A stretch of 64,000 bases of DNA from Molanna angustata (GCA_963576475.1 OY754972.1:11119062-11183061), one strand, 5' to 3'; shown: positions 15,891 through 28,823, counted from the first letter of the stretch. A program made the numbers and translations. Notes: a model not told the origin generated them from the letters alone.

Positions 15891-16553
15891 AATACATCAA
15901 ATTTCACATTATATTCATAAGAAATTGAATTGGTTAGATTGGTATCGGAGAAAATATGGGCTTAATCCAGACAACACGAAATAGGGGGGAAATTAAAATT
16001 CTGTAGAAAAAAAAACGCCTCAACTCGCAGATGTAAGGAATATTAGCCAAATATCCAATTTCCCTTAATCCAATATATCTGTTGGGGAATCTACTTACAT
16101 TAAAATAATGACTCGAAAAATCTTAAAATTAATGATGATGATATTTTCATATTAGCCAACCCGAAAAATTTCAGCGAAAGCAAGAAACAAAAATGGTAAA
16201 AGAAAAAGCGATTAGTTTTTTTACTGTGTGAAATAATTAAAAAAAACAGTTAATAAATTCACAAGGTTTACAATACTTGTGCCTGTATTGAGTTACGAGG
16301 ATATATCTGATGAAACAATTCTATATATTTTTAACATTTTTAAGAAATGAATCTATCAAATTTTATGAAAAAATTAAAAAAAACGTTTAAATTATAATTA
16401 TACTAGATAATTTATTGTACGTCCTATCTCTGACACTTGTGGCCTTGTATACTACCCAGACTTCCAACTATTTAGCCAAATACAAATTTAATTTAAAATA
16501 TTTTGAACATTGGATTTTTTCCTTTTCGGGAGGCAAATTATATTTTTCTTAAC
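15891..16553. other. AT-rich spacer, nothing recognised
   Basis: No supported feature. Confidence 0.5.
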
Positions 16554-16976
16554 AACTTTTCAGCATCTCAATAGAGACGAAGTTGGAATATTATAGAAGA
16601 ACTAGGAACTCAGGGCACATACAGGGCTTATGACCTGTCCTCGGTTGGTTTACGTGATCACTTTATGCGCTTGCGCAACATTAACCAATTATGCTTTCTT
16701 ATTGAGTTCTCTTATCAATGCGAATTTTGAAAGATCTATGTATTTGAATAATGAGTAACGAATCACCTGAAAATAAGACATTATTACTATTGCCATCAAC
16801 GAAGTAACGAAGAAACCCTTTTTGTGACGCCATCTATTGAGAGATCGTAATTGGTGAACGTTGCGCAAACGCATAAAATGATCGGCCAGCCGATGACAGG
16901 TCGTAAGCCCTGTAGGTGCCTTGAGTTCCTGGTTCTTCTATAATATTCCAACTTCGTCTCTATTGAGATGTTGAAA
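16554..16976. mobile_element. Foldback MITE M, full-length copy
   Basis: The ends are AACTTTTCAGCATCTCAATA and its near-complement. The inverted arms run on for well over 100 bases through GAACTCAGGGCAC, GGCTTATGACCTGTC and CTTTATGCGCTTGCGCAAC, leaving only a short unpaired centre. Other copies lie at 9408-9690 (internal), 30796-31190 and 44735-44775 (one terminus). No coding sequence; the mobilising transposase is unknown. Confidence 0.85.
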
Positions 16977-17124
16977 AGTTTTAAAAAAAAAAAAACAAAT
17001 TTAATAGCTAGATTTCTTACAACACCTAATCAAATATAGTTAACTTTCACATTTTTTTCTCAATAACAATTTAATTCAAGAACTTAACACATAATGTACT
17101 ATTTATGTCACACAACTGTTCAAA

Positions 17125-17162
17125 TGAACACCTCGGCACAGGAATTTCTAGTGAGGTGTTCA
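17125..17162. repeat. Perfect 10-bp hairpin
   Basis: TGAACACCTC (17125-17134) is followed 18 bases later by GAGGTGTTCA (17153-17162). Isolated, with no T-run afterwards; function unknown. Confidence 0.5.
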
Positions 17163-17214
17163 TCGTACCCTAGCAATTACATAGGTAATATTTTATTATA
17201 TAATATTTTTTTTA

Positions 17215-17394
17215 TTTAAAAAAAAAATGAATATGTCCTTGTTAAACAAGTACATATACATCTTCCTACGTTCCCTAAATTAAGCATATAAATTCTTGTG
17301 CTATAGGTGAACGAAATCGGTCGAGGTAGGATTCGAACTCGCGACCACTGGATTACTAGCCCAGCGCGCTAACCGCTCTGCCATCGACCCATCT
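17215..17394 (-). mobile_element. SINE A, full-length copy
   Basis: On the minus strand it begins GGTCGATGGCAGAGCGGTTA, has an anticodon stem-loop CTGGG-CTAGTAA-TCCAG (anticodon AGT, as in threonine tRNA), a B box GAGTTCGAATCC, then a body with GGAAGATGTATATGTACTTG and an A-run tail. The head resembles tRNA-Thr but the arms are decayed, so it is not a functional tRNA gene. Confidence 0.9.
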
Positions 17395-20300
17395 AAAATA
17401 TGTCTTCCACTTTGCTTTATTTTCTCTTTTATAGGTATTATTATCTAATGTTATTAACAAAATAATTTTCTCTATATTTTAATTCGTATAATTCTCAATA
17501 ACATACATACATACACTTATATGTACACACTTACTTAACTTCTAGCTCTAGTATTATGTAATTGAATTTGTAACTTCCTCTTTGTAGTGTTAATTACAAA
17601 TAAATAAATATATAAATAATAAACCATCTACCTGTAACTTTTTTGATATGGCTCTGAAAACTGTCAAATGAGAGTCTATTTTAAATAAATGTTTGCCTCA
17701 TATAAGTACTGCTTCTGATAGCAAGGTATAATACAACAATATGTAGATATCACAATGCATTGCATTCGAAAACACATTGCAATAATTCCTCTTAAATAAA
17801 TAATGATAAATATCAGATGTGATTTAGTAGTGCCACCGTCACGGACATACATAACAACAAATCATTCCCTATTTATTCCAAATATTCAAAATTTACTCAA
17901 AATTTATTCGAAAAATTCAAAATTAACAACGTTAAAATGTTAATTTCCAAATGCAAATAGGCTGCATGGTAGTGATGTGCAAAAGTGGGATTGGTCCCTC
18001 GCTCACTACCTACGAATTAATTTGATCATTCAGTGTCACACCAGAAAAAAAAATACGTGTTTTTACGAGACTCTTGACTATGTATTTCTAAATGAATGAA
18101 ACTCCCTGTACCAAATTTGATCTTTAATATCATAATTTCATTTTCCGAGGTATAATTATATGTGCGAAAATAAGAACGTAACACCAAACGCCTTTGCTAT
18201 CACTACAACAAAATTATATCTACTGATGATTATAAGACAAGAACCGTATTTAGTAATGCCACAGAATATCACATTATAAACAACGAAAAATACATCGATT
18301 AATGAAAATTTAGTGCTAGAACGCTGATAGAACTGTCCTAGAACAATAAATATTAGAATAGGGGTGCTGCCCATAACATGTTCTCAATACATGATTTTCT
18401 TGCCTTAATCTTAAAAATGAATAAATAAGTAGGTACTCGATTATAATCAAATTGTAATCTTTCTATACATTTACATAATCACGGAAATTTGTTGATATCA
18501 ACGTTTAGTATGAAATAGTTATTAATTGTTGTATAAATTAATATTAGTATTCTATTAATTTAGCCTCAAAGATTGCTAAAATCTGAAGCTGATCTTAATT
18601 TTACTGTTATAAACTTCATGAGTAGCCCTGCAAGTCTATAATTGTTCTGAAATTAAATCAAATATTTTTTTGTCGAAACATTTTCGATAAGTTGCGATAT
18701 TAATCGTTGAATACTGAATATGCACGACCAAGTCCAACTTAATATGGTCACCGTTTTGTGTTAGCCCATCACTATCTCATATTATACACCATGCAGAGGT
18801 ATCTACGTAATATGAAATGTGTAGGGATGGGTGATGTAGGTATCGACTAAGTAAACTAATACGCTCATCAATAACGGTCGTTAGCGTACAAATTGCGTGA
18901 AATATTGAAGAGTGATTTGACATACACATGATGAGATTATACAATATTGATCGAGCTCAAGAGGCAAATATTAATTCCACACATGGAAAGATTGAATAAC
19001 TAAGTAAATTCAATCTGTAAGAGTGGGAAATGGGCAAGAGTCTTTTTAGGGCGCATTTTGTTCGAGGAAATTTATTTGGACACATTGGACATGACGACCT
19101 TGTAGTTCCGAAGAGCAGCTTCAGAATTTCAGAATTCGATTCAATCTTCACTTTCAGTGTACGGCGAGCATACTGTATTATCATAATCTTGAGTACTGTA
19201 AGTTCAGTGTCTGCTAGTTTTAAAATATTTCCGGACTATTCTTTTAAAGTTTTGCAAGGCGCCTTTATAAGTCTCCGTAAGCAGAGTGGATTGTGGTGGA
19301 GGAAGGACAGGTATGTAGTTTTTATTTTCGAATATTCATTTAAAAGCATTCATTTGTCTAATAATCACCTGCAAATATTTTGCTATTAACCACTTGATTA
19401 GTTTAAAAAACCAATTATAGTTTTAGAAGATATGATTCGCTGAAATAGGACCGTTAACGGAACCCAATAGAACTTTGAACAATCATACATGTGAGATACG
19501 TGATAGTGTGAGTGCAAGCGAGACAGTATGATTGACTGAATGTATATGTAGAAGGTGCGTTGTGTGCGCGGCTTCTTTCGCTCATTGACATTGTTGAGTT
19601 CACCTACCAAGTAATTTGTATATAGCCGTCATATTGTATCTCATTTTGTATATCGTATTGTACTAATATTATTTATTGTGAATATAAGTGTTATCGAAAC
19701 TGGATTACTATCATTGCTCGACCACCCTAAACCAAGGATATTAGAATACACAATCTTTGTGATAATGTCGATTAATGATGAAGAAGATGATGTGATAATG
19801 TCGATTGAAAGATTGATATAAATCGACGTATACATGTATAAATATCATGCGGTGTTGACATTAAGAGGCTACGGTTAAAATATCACTAGTAAGTAAGTTG
19901 TAATCTTGCCCTTTATATTTGTTTTGCAATTTACAGAGTCGTGATAGGATGGGCACTTATAACCAGGAAGTTGTTTGAAGTTAAAAATCACGATTGTTTT
20001 ATTTCATATGTGAAAATGAGATCACCGAGGTGTATATCATGTAAACTTAACGATAATTATCGAGTATAAATACAGAAAGATGTAAGGCAGAAGTTGCAGA
20101 TGTGTGCCAGGATAACAATGTGTTGTGCTCGGGTATTTCTGCTAAAGCCACCGGTTGATGATTGTGTGTATTTTTCATAATTTATTATTCAACATTCTAA
20201 ATTAATAAAAATTGCAGATTAAATTTCAATAAGAATTCAGCCATACAAATAAAATCTAGCAGAAATAAATTTTCCCTACACTAAAGTATTCGCAAATTGT

Positions 20301-20817
20301 ACTAAAAATAATAATTTAATTTAATTTAATTTTTTATTGAAAAGTCAATTTTAATACTAGGAAACGAATAATGATTCCTACTATTGAAATAAAAACAATA
20401 ACGATAGTAATATATCGTAAAAATGTTTCTTGGAGACACAACATGGCAATTAAAATATGACAAAAGACATTATAAGAATACTATTGTCAGAATTATTAGT
20501 TTATTTTTAACTTGTTTATATACTTATACTAATATGCATGTAAATATGTTCTAGTTATACATAATTTTAGTCATATAAAATAAACTAACTCAAGTGAAAA
20601 CTAATTAAATTTTCCGCTTGCGGAAATTCGGTTCGTAGATACCTACTCATTTCGCATAGATCAGCCCCTGGTCTATTTCACTTAGCCACTTGGGAAATCC
20701 AGATTAAGTATTGTTATCTACTTTTCAAATATACGGAAATTATTACGGCAATAAACGTTATCTCAGAGTATAAACATAATAAAGATTTTGACTATCCCCA
20801 CCATCATTCCTAAAGAA
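17395..20817. other. 3.4 kb without a recognised gene
   Basis: The longest frame (19030-19389, 119 codons) has no recognisable domain. Around 19400-19700 there is GC-richer sequence with a TGTTGAG and a later TATTTATTGTGAATATAAG that could be a decayed solo LTR, but I found no matching second copy or target duplication. A LINE-like A-rich tail (AAATAAATAAATATATAAA) occurs near 17600. Confidence 0.45.
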
Positions 20818-20905
20818 GAGAGTCTTATTATGAACCGCACGAGTCTTATTATGAACCGCACGAGTCTTATTATGAACCGCACGAGTCTTATTATGAACCG
20901 CACGA
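20818..20905 (+). repeat. 21-bp minisatellite, four copies
   Basis: GAGTCTTATTATGAACCGCA plus C repeats four times with essentially no divergence, indicating recent expansion. It is 21 bp, so it reads through in frame, but no real protein is implied. Confidence 0.95.
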
Positions 20906-21153
20906 TTAAGAAAAAAGTAGTTCAACTTGGCTTTTGTATGGTTTTTGAATGGTAAAAAAAACAATTATTTTCTTAATTATTACAAACATAGAAATGACAT
21001 TTTACAACATTTCCAGCTGCAATGCCACTGGGTAAAAAACATGTGCCGGGACTAAAGCAATATGCGAATAAAATTAAATTTATATATTTATACACTGTTT
21101 TTCTATTTGGGATAGGCAGAGAGAAACTTCTATCTTGGAATACATGTTCTGCT

Positions 21154-21582
21154 TCATTTACGTACATGCTCTCCTATTATTCTGACTTCGTATATTACCA
21201 TCTTTAAAATCACACTTTTATGATCATACCAACTCTTTCTCGGCCGGCTCCTACATCTCACACCACTCTTTTCAGCCTTGCAAGCTTTCTTTGTTAGGCG
21301 TTCAAAGTTCATTCTCTTGACATGTCTAAACCATCGCAGAGCATTTCTCTTCATTCTACACACAATATCTCTTTCTCGTCTAATATCGACATTTCTTATC
21401 CTATAGATTCGTCTTAGGGACCTAATTTCCACAGCGTTAATTTTACTTTCATGCCTCTTCTGAAATGTCCATGTCTTACTTGAATACATTATAGTTGGAA
21501 CAACTATTGCATTGTCTACAGCGAGCTTTGTTAGCCTTGAGATAATTAGGTCAGCCATTATTGCTCTTAATGCACCGTTCAC
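21154..21582 (-). pseudogene. RTE-like LINE, C-terminal region of ORF2
   Basis: The minus-strand frame contains LAVDNAIVVPTIMYSSKTWT, then EIRSLRRIYRIRNVDIRRE, KRNALRWFRHVKRM and RPRKSWYD. This order (Y.S.TWT, RR..G/I..RD.IR, LRW.GHV.RM, GRPR..W.D) is the known C-terminal domain after the reverse transcriptase in insect RTE-type LINEs. Key positions are altered (GHV is RHV) and the catalytic domain is missing. The frame is open for 142 codons but belongs to a dead fragment. Confidence 0.75.
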
Positions 21583-22029
21583 TCTATTTATTTAGCGTTT
21601 GGCCGCATATATCACAAATAGAGTAAAAATATAAAATTTGGTATTCTTAAGGTAAGTTAATTTTGCGCAGGGTTAAGTTTCCTGCTTGTCAAATATGGAT
21701 GTCCAGGTTCTTGATGTAATTGATTGCTTCGTCGGTGAATGCAAAAAAGTCTGTTTGGTCACCACTATACAGGCTGCTCACACACTCCGCCACTATATGT
21801 TCGATGGTTTGTCTGTCGGCTCCTACTCTATTTGATGTCGTTACCTTTTTATCTATATCTTTTCCAATCTTCCATCACGCTGAAACATACTTCCTAAATA
21901 CAAATATACCTACATATATTGTTCTAGTAGTTCATTATCCACTCATATTTCGCACACTGTTCTTCTTTCGCATTTTTCAATTACCATTAGCTCAATTCAT
22001 TCTGTAACTTTATGATTTTTTTTCTATTC
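21583..22029. other. Spacer, nothing recognised
   Basis: No supported feature. Confidence 0.45.
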
Positions 22030-22115
22030 ATTATAATCTTCTTCTTCGATGGCGTTGCAGCCCAAATCAAGCCTTAGCCTACCTCAACGTTCCCTGTCAC
22101 CAGTTGCCGTCCTAG
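22030..22115 (-). pseudogene. RTE LINE 3' end fragment
   Basis: On the minus strand the fragment reads AGGCTAAGGCTTGATTTGGG, then CTGCAACGCCATCGAAGAAG and a short GAA run. This is the form of an RTE 3' end with a GAA tail, as also seen at 25142, 43808 and 51130. Too short to carry protein domains. Confidence 0.55.
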
Positions 22116-22199
22116 GCTGCGTTCACAATGAACGCCGAGTGCACTTAGTGACGCTCTAAGCCGTTCATAATGACCGGAAACAGACACTCGAAAGACACT

Positions 22200-22382
22200 G
22201 TGGGCAAATCTGGTCAACCGGCGGAATCAAAACCATCCATGTTTACCCATATCATGTATATAATAATCATATGAAGTTCTATATCTTAAGTTGTTATAGA
22301 ACTCCATAATACAATTATATCCATGATATGGATAAACATGACTGGTTAAGATTTCGCCAGTTGACCAGACTTGCCCCCCAGA
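22200..22382. mobile_element. Palindromic MITE K, copy 1
   Basis: The ends are TGGGCAAATCTGGTCAACC and the complement of GTTGACCAGACTTGCCCC. The arms continue through GGCGGAATCAAAACCA, TTTACCCATATCATG and GAAGTTCTATA, so almost the entire element folds back. Further copies: 38041-38222, 58965-59132 and, interrupted, 62427-63185. Flanking sequence outside this copy is itself weakly inverted (GACACTCG / ACACTCGACG), so it may sit inside another element. Confidence 0.9.
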
Positions 22383-23080
22383 GTGAACGTCGAGTGTAAA
22401 ATTGTCGGGTGAAAAACGCTCTGACAGTTATAATATCTGTTGAATTCTGTTTTATCTGTGGAATGATGACTTCTATTGGTTTCTGTGGTATCTAATATAT
22501 CAGTTGACATTATTTATGATAACAATATGCATTCACAAAGAGGTTAATTTATAAAAATTGTGCGATAAAAGGTCAGAGTTCATTATTTACTCCACTGCCC
22601 AATTGATGTCTTTCGATGAAAATATAACCTAAAAAGAGACATGTATGATTAATGACATTTGACATTTAAAACGCTCGATGCTGCGTTCGCTCTTTAAAAC
22701 ATTTAAAAAGCCGCCCAAAAGTGTTCAGTTAGATTGGTGTGAAAAACGCCATAATCTGCAACTTCAGGTACGTACGACGCTCACACCCATACAGTTGGAC
22801 ATTTGGAGAAGCTGTTCCGCACCCCTCTTCACACCATATTGCCACCTCAGCCTTGATCTATCAACCTTCCTTTTTCCACCCGGATGTCCACATAGAATTT
22901 ATTATAATTAAAATTGTTTATACGACCAATGAGTTTTATACGACCGGTTTCTTTGAAAAATAGCTCTATTGTGGTTAAAACAAAGTTAATGATAAATAAA
23001 CTAATAAAATTTATTTATTTTTTATTCTTCTGAGACTTTAAGAATATAACATGTTTATACATACATATATTATGCCGACC
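22383..23080. other. Spacer with no recognised gene
   Basis: Short frames at 22678-22963 overlap in two registers and show no conserved content. Confidence 0.45.
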
Positions 23081-23082
23081 GC

Positions 23083-23275
23083 CGAAGTATTGTTGGTAAG
23101 CCGTTTGCATTACGTGCGGGCGTCCTGGGGTCGATCCCTAGCAGAGGAGAAATTTACTTAAATTCATATCTCACGCAGATATTGCTTCTCTGGGCTGGAA
23201 ACACTGGTGAGTTGGAAGAAATTGCCATACGTCAATAAAATCCTTACTTACGCAAGGTGCAAGGGACTATTATTA
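23083..23275 (+). mobile_element. SINE C, tRNA-like head with a jockey-like 3' part
   Basis: The head has an A-box-like TTGTTGGTAAGCC and a B box GGGGTCGATCCC. The body continues TTCTCTGGGCTGGAAACACT, then GGAAGAAATTGCCATACG and CAATAAAA, and ends with ATT/ATTA repeats. GGAAGAAATTGCCA also occurs in the LINE 3' end at 59855-59955, suggesting that the SINE shares its 3' end with a partner LINE. Only one copy is in the window. Confidence 0.7.
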
Positions 23276-23739
23276 TATTATTACTACTTTGTACAAATGA
23301 CAGACTTGCAGTCTTTGATATAATTGTTAATAACTTATTCTCATTAAATATTTATGTAGGTAAATTAATTCAATCACCTGATTTTTCAACTTCATATTAT
23401 TTGAAAATCGGTTTTGTTATGAAAAATAATTAGGTGAAGTTTGTCCATACCTGAAACAAAAAAAAAAGTATATTAAATACTTGTTCGACAGTTAAGTCAT
23501 ATTAAGAGAATCATATGAGTTTTTCTTCATGGTTTCAATCCCAAGATTAGTTTACGCCAAGCACTACATCTCTCCACATGTCTTTATAGTCCGCCAGCGT
23601 CTTCATCAATTGGTAGCTGCTACGTGTACGTCATACAATTTTGTATATCGTACACATAGTTAGAGCTCGACAAGTAAGAGAATGCGGTGACAGTTTAATA
23701 CAGCATGGTTGCAAAGGTCACGGCAATTTTTTTTTTCCT

Positions 23740-23928
23740 CCTCTCCTACCAAAGTATTCAAATTTTGTATGGTAAATTTTCAGTATTTTCATGAAACGAG
23801 TTTGTGAAATTATTTTTGATTTAAATATTTTACGCCATTTTATGAAAGTGATGTGCCTTTTAGTAATTTGAAAATAAATATATCAAATTTTAAGTTTCCT
23901 GAGTTTAGAGTCATTTTCAAACAAACTA
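23740..23928 (+). repeat. Interspersed repeat Z, copy 1, left part
   Basis: It shares AAAGTATTCAAATTTTGTAT, CATTTTATGAAAGTG and AATTTTAAGTTTCCTGAG with 45928-46281, and part with 34478-34870. The RTE pseudogene interrupts it; the repeat resumes at 25143 with GAGAGTTAAAAAAATGAG. Confidence 0.8.
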
Positions 23929-25142
23929 GATTCATACCAACCAGTAGAACAGGCAGGATTCAAAAAAGGCTCCGGAACAAACGACAATCTACAAACTCTA
24001 AAGAATGTTATCCAGAAATATAATGAGTATAATATCCCCATAGCATTGGCATTTATAGATTTTGAAAAGGCCTTTGACTCAGTCGAGACAGTGGCGGTGA
24101 TGAAGGGTCTAGATAATTGCAGAATTGACTATAGATATTCCCAAATTTTGAATAGTATTTATGAGAAGGCCACATTCAATATACAACTTCATGAACCATC
24201 CAAGAAATTTTACATTAGAAGAGGTGTCCGACAGGGTGACACTATTTCTCCCAAACTATTTACATTGGCCCTCGAAGATGTTTTCAAAACTCTGGATTGA
24301 TCTAAGAAAGGTATAAATATAAACGGCGAGTATCTCAGCAATCTACGGTTCGCAGATGATATTGTCATATTTGCCAAGGATGAGGAGGAATTGAAAACTA
24401 TGCTGACAGAAATAAATTCAGCCTGTGTGAACATTGGATTGAAGATGAACATCTCCAAGAACAAAATGATGAGTAGCGCAAAAGAGTCCTTCCCCATCAT
24501 AATAGATGGAGTGCAAATTGAAAGAGTAGACAGATACATATATCTAGGCCATACCGTGATGCTTTCCAAAGAAAATCAAGAGGCAGAAATAGAAAGAAGA
24601 CGTGGCCTTGCCTGGGCAGCCTTTGAAAATTATCATACATTCTGAAATCCCGTAAATACTCCCATTAGGTATTTGAAAAAGAAGCTATTTGATGCATGTA
24701 TTCTCCCAGTGCTTACTTATGGAATGGAAACATCGGTCCTAACAAAAAAAATAATGCACAAGCTGTTAGTGACACAGAGAGCTATGGAGAGAAAGTTGCT
24801 GGGTATTTCAATAAGGGACAGAATTCAGAATGTTATGATAAGACAAAGAACCAAAGTAGCCGATGCAGCAGAAAGGATAGCTGGCCTTAAGTGGAGCTGG
24901 GCTGGGCATATTGCCAGATGCCAGGATTCACGATGGACCAAAAAGATCTTAGAATGGCGACCGAGAACAAGCCGAAGAGGTGTCGGCAGAACCCAGGCAA
25001 GGTGGTCTGATGACATCAAGAAATGTGCCGGAGGGAGATGGATGCATGTATGAGTGTGGCCAAGACAGGGAGTTGTGGAGGATCAAGGGGGAGGCCTATG
25101 TCCAAGAATGGATGAAAACAGGCTGAAGAAGAAGAAGAAGAA
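23929..25142 (+). pseudogene. RTE-clade LINE, 5'-truncated, two in-frame stops
   Basis: One reading frame (from 23932) encodes the second half of a reverse transcriptase: YQPVEQAGFKK, then AFIDFEKAFDSVE with the first catalytic aspartate, RRGVRQGDTISPKLFTLALE, and RFADDIVIF with the catalytic FADD box at 24349-24360. After the domain come YIYLGHTV, AMERKLLGISIRDR and GLKWSWAGHIARC, the usual RTE C-terminal module. Stops interrupt at 24298-24300 (a tryptophan in the 51.9 kb relative) and 24643-24645, and a frameshift near 25040 spoils the end (VQEWMKTG). It finishes in a GAA-repeat tail. The endonuclease and first half of the reverse transcriptase are absent. It is inserted in repeat Z. Confidence 0.92.
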
Positions 25143-25475
25143 GGAGTCGCATTGTAATTTTTGAGAGTTAAAAAAATGAGTAGCACTGATCAAATATCAT
25201 TCAAAACCTAATGGGGTCTAAGAGTGTATTAGATACATAAATTTGCAAAATTTGCAAAGAATACAATGAGTACCTACTCTAAACGTAGAATAAACACGCC
25301 GTACATAGTACATAGGACACACACACACAGATACATTATGATGAATCTTTCAGAACACTATAAAATAACAGTTAAAAATATGTAATAAAAAAACGTTAAA
25401 AATAGCGAATTCATAACTGCCGGGGTAGCGAGGAGTATAAATGGGTTTCATAATAAGGTCGTTGTCAGACTAACG
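25143..25475 (+). repeat. Interspersed repeat Z, copy 1, right part
   Basis: It continues copy 1 after the RTE insertion: CTAATGGGGTCTAAGAGTGT, then GAATAAACACGCCGTACATA, a CA-rich run and ATGATGAATCTTTCAGAACA. The same order occurs at 34680-34870 and 47573-47775. Confidence 0.85.
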
Positions 25476-25524
25476 GCGTAACCTTTATCCGTGAAATTCA
25501 TAAATATAATAAAATAGATAGGTC

Positions 25525-25902
25525 GGTGGCAGAGCGGTTAGCGGTTATCTATGTGCGGATTTATATCACTAGCTATGTGTAACCATGATCCAATTTGTCT
25601 GGTTCCCCTTTCTAAGGGTTACGAAGGTCAGATGGCAGTCGCTTCAATGTAATAACCAGACTCGCCAATTCCAGGGTCATGGTCAAAGCGTACCCCGATA
25701 GAAACGGGACAAAAACGCTAAGGGGGAAAAGGTGGCAGAGCGGTTAGCGCGCTGGGCTAGTAATCCAGTGATCGCGAGTTCGAATCCTGCCTCGACCGAT
25801 TTCGTTCACCTAAGCACAAGCATTTATTTGCTTATTTTAGTGAACGTAGGAAGATGTATATGTACTTGTTTAACAAGGACATATTCATTTTTATAAAAAA
25901 AA
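25525..25902 (+). mobile_element. SINE A, split by an insertion
   Basis: The head begins GGTGGCAGAGCGGTTAGCG, is interrupted, then restarts with the same 19 bases and continues through CGCTGGGCTAGTAATCCAG, GAGTTCGAATCC and GGAAGATGTATATGTACTTG to an A-rich tail. Removing the insert and one 19-bp copy leaves a normal SINE A like 17215-17394. Confidence 0.92.
25544..25730 (+). mobile_element. RTE LINE 3'-end fragment inserted in SINE A
   Basis: The 187-bp insert is flanked by perfect 19-bp duplications (25525-25543 and 25731-25749) and ends GCTAAGGGGGAAAA. Its body (GAAGGTCAGATGGCAGTCGC, then ACCAGACTCGCCAATTCC and CCCCGATAGAAACGGGAC) has the form of the 3' untranslated end of a lepidopteran RTE-type LINE, as I remember that family. 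It is heavily 5'-truncated, with no coding part. Confidence 0.8.
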
Positions 25903-27027
25903 TTGCATACCTACGTTTCATATTAATACCTACCATAAAGAATACATTAATAAAAATACTATTTACATACAACACATTGAAATATTGAAATTCATTGGAG
26001 TATGTAATGAGGAGTAAAAAATATTATCAGTAGATGGACGAGAAAATATGATAAATTCTAATCGCGTCAGTCCTGGCTTCTATGTGAGTAATAAATAAAA
26101 TGGATTTTTTTTTAATTAATTAATAAATAAGTCGGGAATGTAGTGTTGGTCCAGCTACACTCTATTTTTCACGAGTCTAGGGGCTTAAAATCAGAGCACG
26201 CTTTTTTCAGTCCTGGCTATATACGGCCCGGTTGATTCCATTTGATAAAATGCTGCTTCGCACGAGCTTGGTCATTTAAGCCGGTAAAAAGCGAACAATA
26301 CAATCCTCATTGTGAATCTTTATTGCTGTCACATTTCTACCGGTACTGGGGACGATGGTACCGGTACCGGTCAGGTCAGTGCAGTAATATTTTATTGGTG
26401 TGGCTGGAAGTGAACTGGTTACATTATCAAGTCGTTAAAACTTACGATAACCTCAGTATGAGAGAGAGAGAGGTGACTTAATAAACCATAAATATTATTA
26501 CAGCATGCTTCACTCATTTATGTACCTATAGTGAGACTGGAGATAATTATGAACGTAGACTAACATATGTAAATCTTCTTATTTTAACCCTAGCCGTCCG
26601 AAGGTGCAAAGGTTAGCGTCCACATATGCGCAGGATACGGATCGGACGCAGCGGATGGATTTTAGTATCTTTTGTAAAGGAATATACAAGTGCGTTCACT
26701 GGAGCGCACACAAGAAGACAAAAATTCGATCCGTACCTACGTTGCACCTATGTCGAAGCTAAGCTTTAAAGTAGGTACATTACAGAATATAGAACATCGA
26801 AAGAAAATCTATATTTTATTTTTGTTACTATAAAATTATGTACTCTTTCTTGGTGCTGCTGTCTTTATACCCAGTATTTTAATTTATCTTTTCTTTAATT
26901 GATGTTTAATGTGTAATTATTGTTCATTTTTTATTTGTTTTTCTTTTACATGCTACTGTTTTAATGCTTATTTTTCTATGATACCTTATGTTTAATTACG
27001 TGGAATCCACTCAACAAAAGTATCGGT
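25903..27027. other. Spacer, nothing recognised
   Basis: It includes a short GC-richer stretch with repeated ACCGGTAC near 26340-26375 and another around 26590-26760. I could not assign either. Confidence 0.45.
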
Positions 27028-27149
27028 AATAGTATACTTAAAATACTTTGATGTCATAAAACTGGGTCGTTTGACGGCATTACATTTCAATGAAACGATC
27101 AGAAGTATTGAACAATTTTATGAAATCAAAGTATTTTAACTATACTATT
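27028..27149. mobile_element. Short MITE with 36-bp terminal inverted repeats
   Basis: The ends AATAGTATACTTAAAATACT and the complement of AGTATTTTAACTATACTATT match except at one position, and the match continues through TTGATGTCATAAAA. It is 122 bp in total with no coding capacity. Size and AT-rich ends suit a Tc1/mariner-type MITE, but target duplication is unclear. Confidence 0.75.
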
Positions 27150-27350
27150 GATTTTCTAATCCTAATTTTCATTCTAATCATATCCAGTGTCCTGTCCCAA
27201 ACATCCTAGCTTGTATGCATCTACATATTTATTTGCTTAATTAATAATGATTGTTTTTTTTTTGTTTTTATCCTTATTTGGTTTTTCTCTTTTGTCATTT
27301 TGTACACATATACGGAAGTTTTCCTTGTTTTTGTATACAAATATATTTAG

Positions 27351-28823
<1,473 letters not shown>

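Noticed and set aside
17318..17394. Functional tRNA-Thr gene
   Set aside because: The acceptor and T arms do not pair properly, a SINE body follows, and several copies share the same head; it is a SINE.
19030..19389. 119-codon plus-strand frame
   Set aside because: No recognisable motif, no supporting splice or promoter signal, and length is compatible with chance.
19400..19720. Possible solo LTR (TGTTGAG start, GTGAATATAAGTG near the end)
   Set aside because: I found no second LTR, no matching TG...CA ends with a target duplication, and no adjacent primer-binding site.
22919..22950. ACGACCGGTTTC, similar to the P1 ribozyme-like motif
   Set aside because: Only the GAA-ACCGGT-C part is present; no core or stem II lies at the correct distance.
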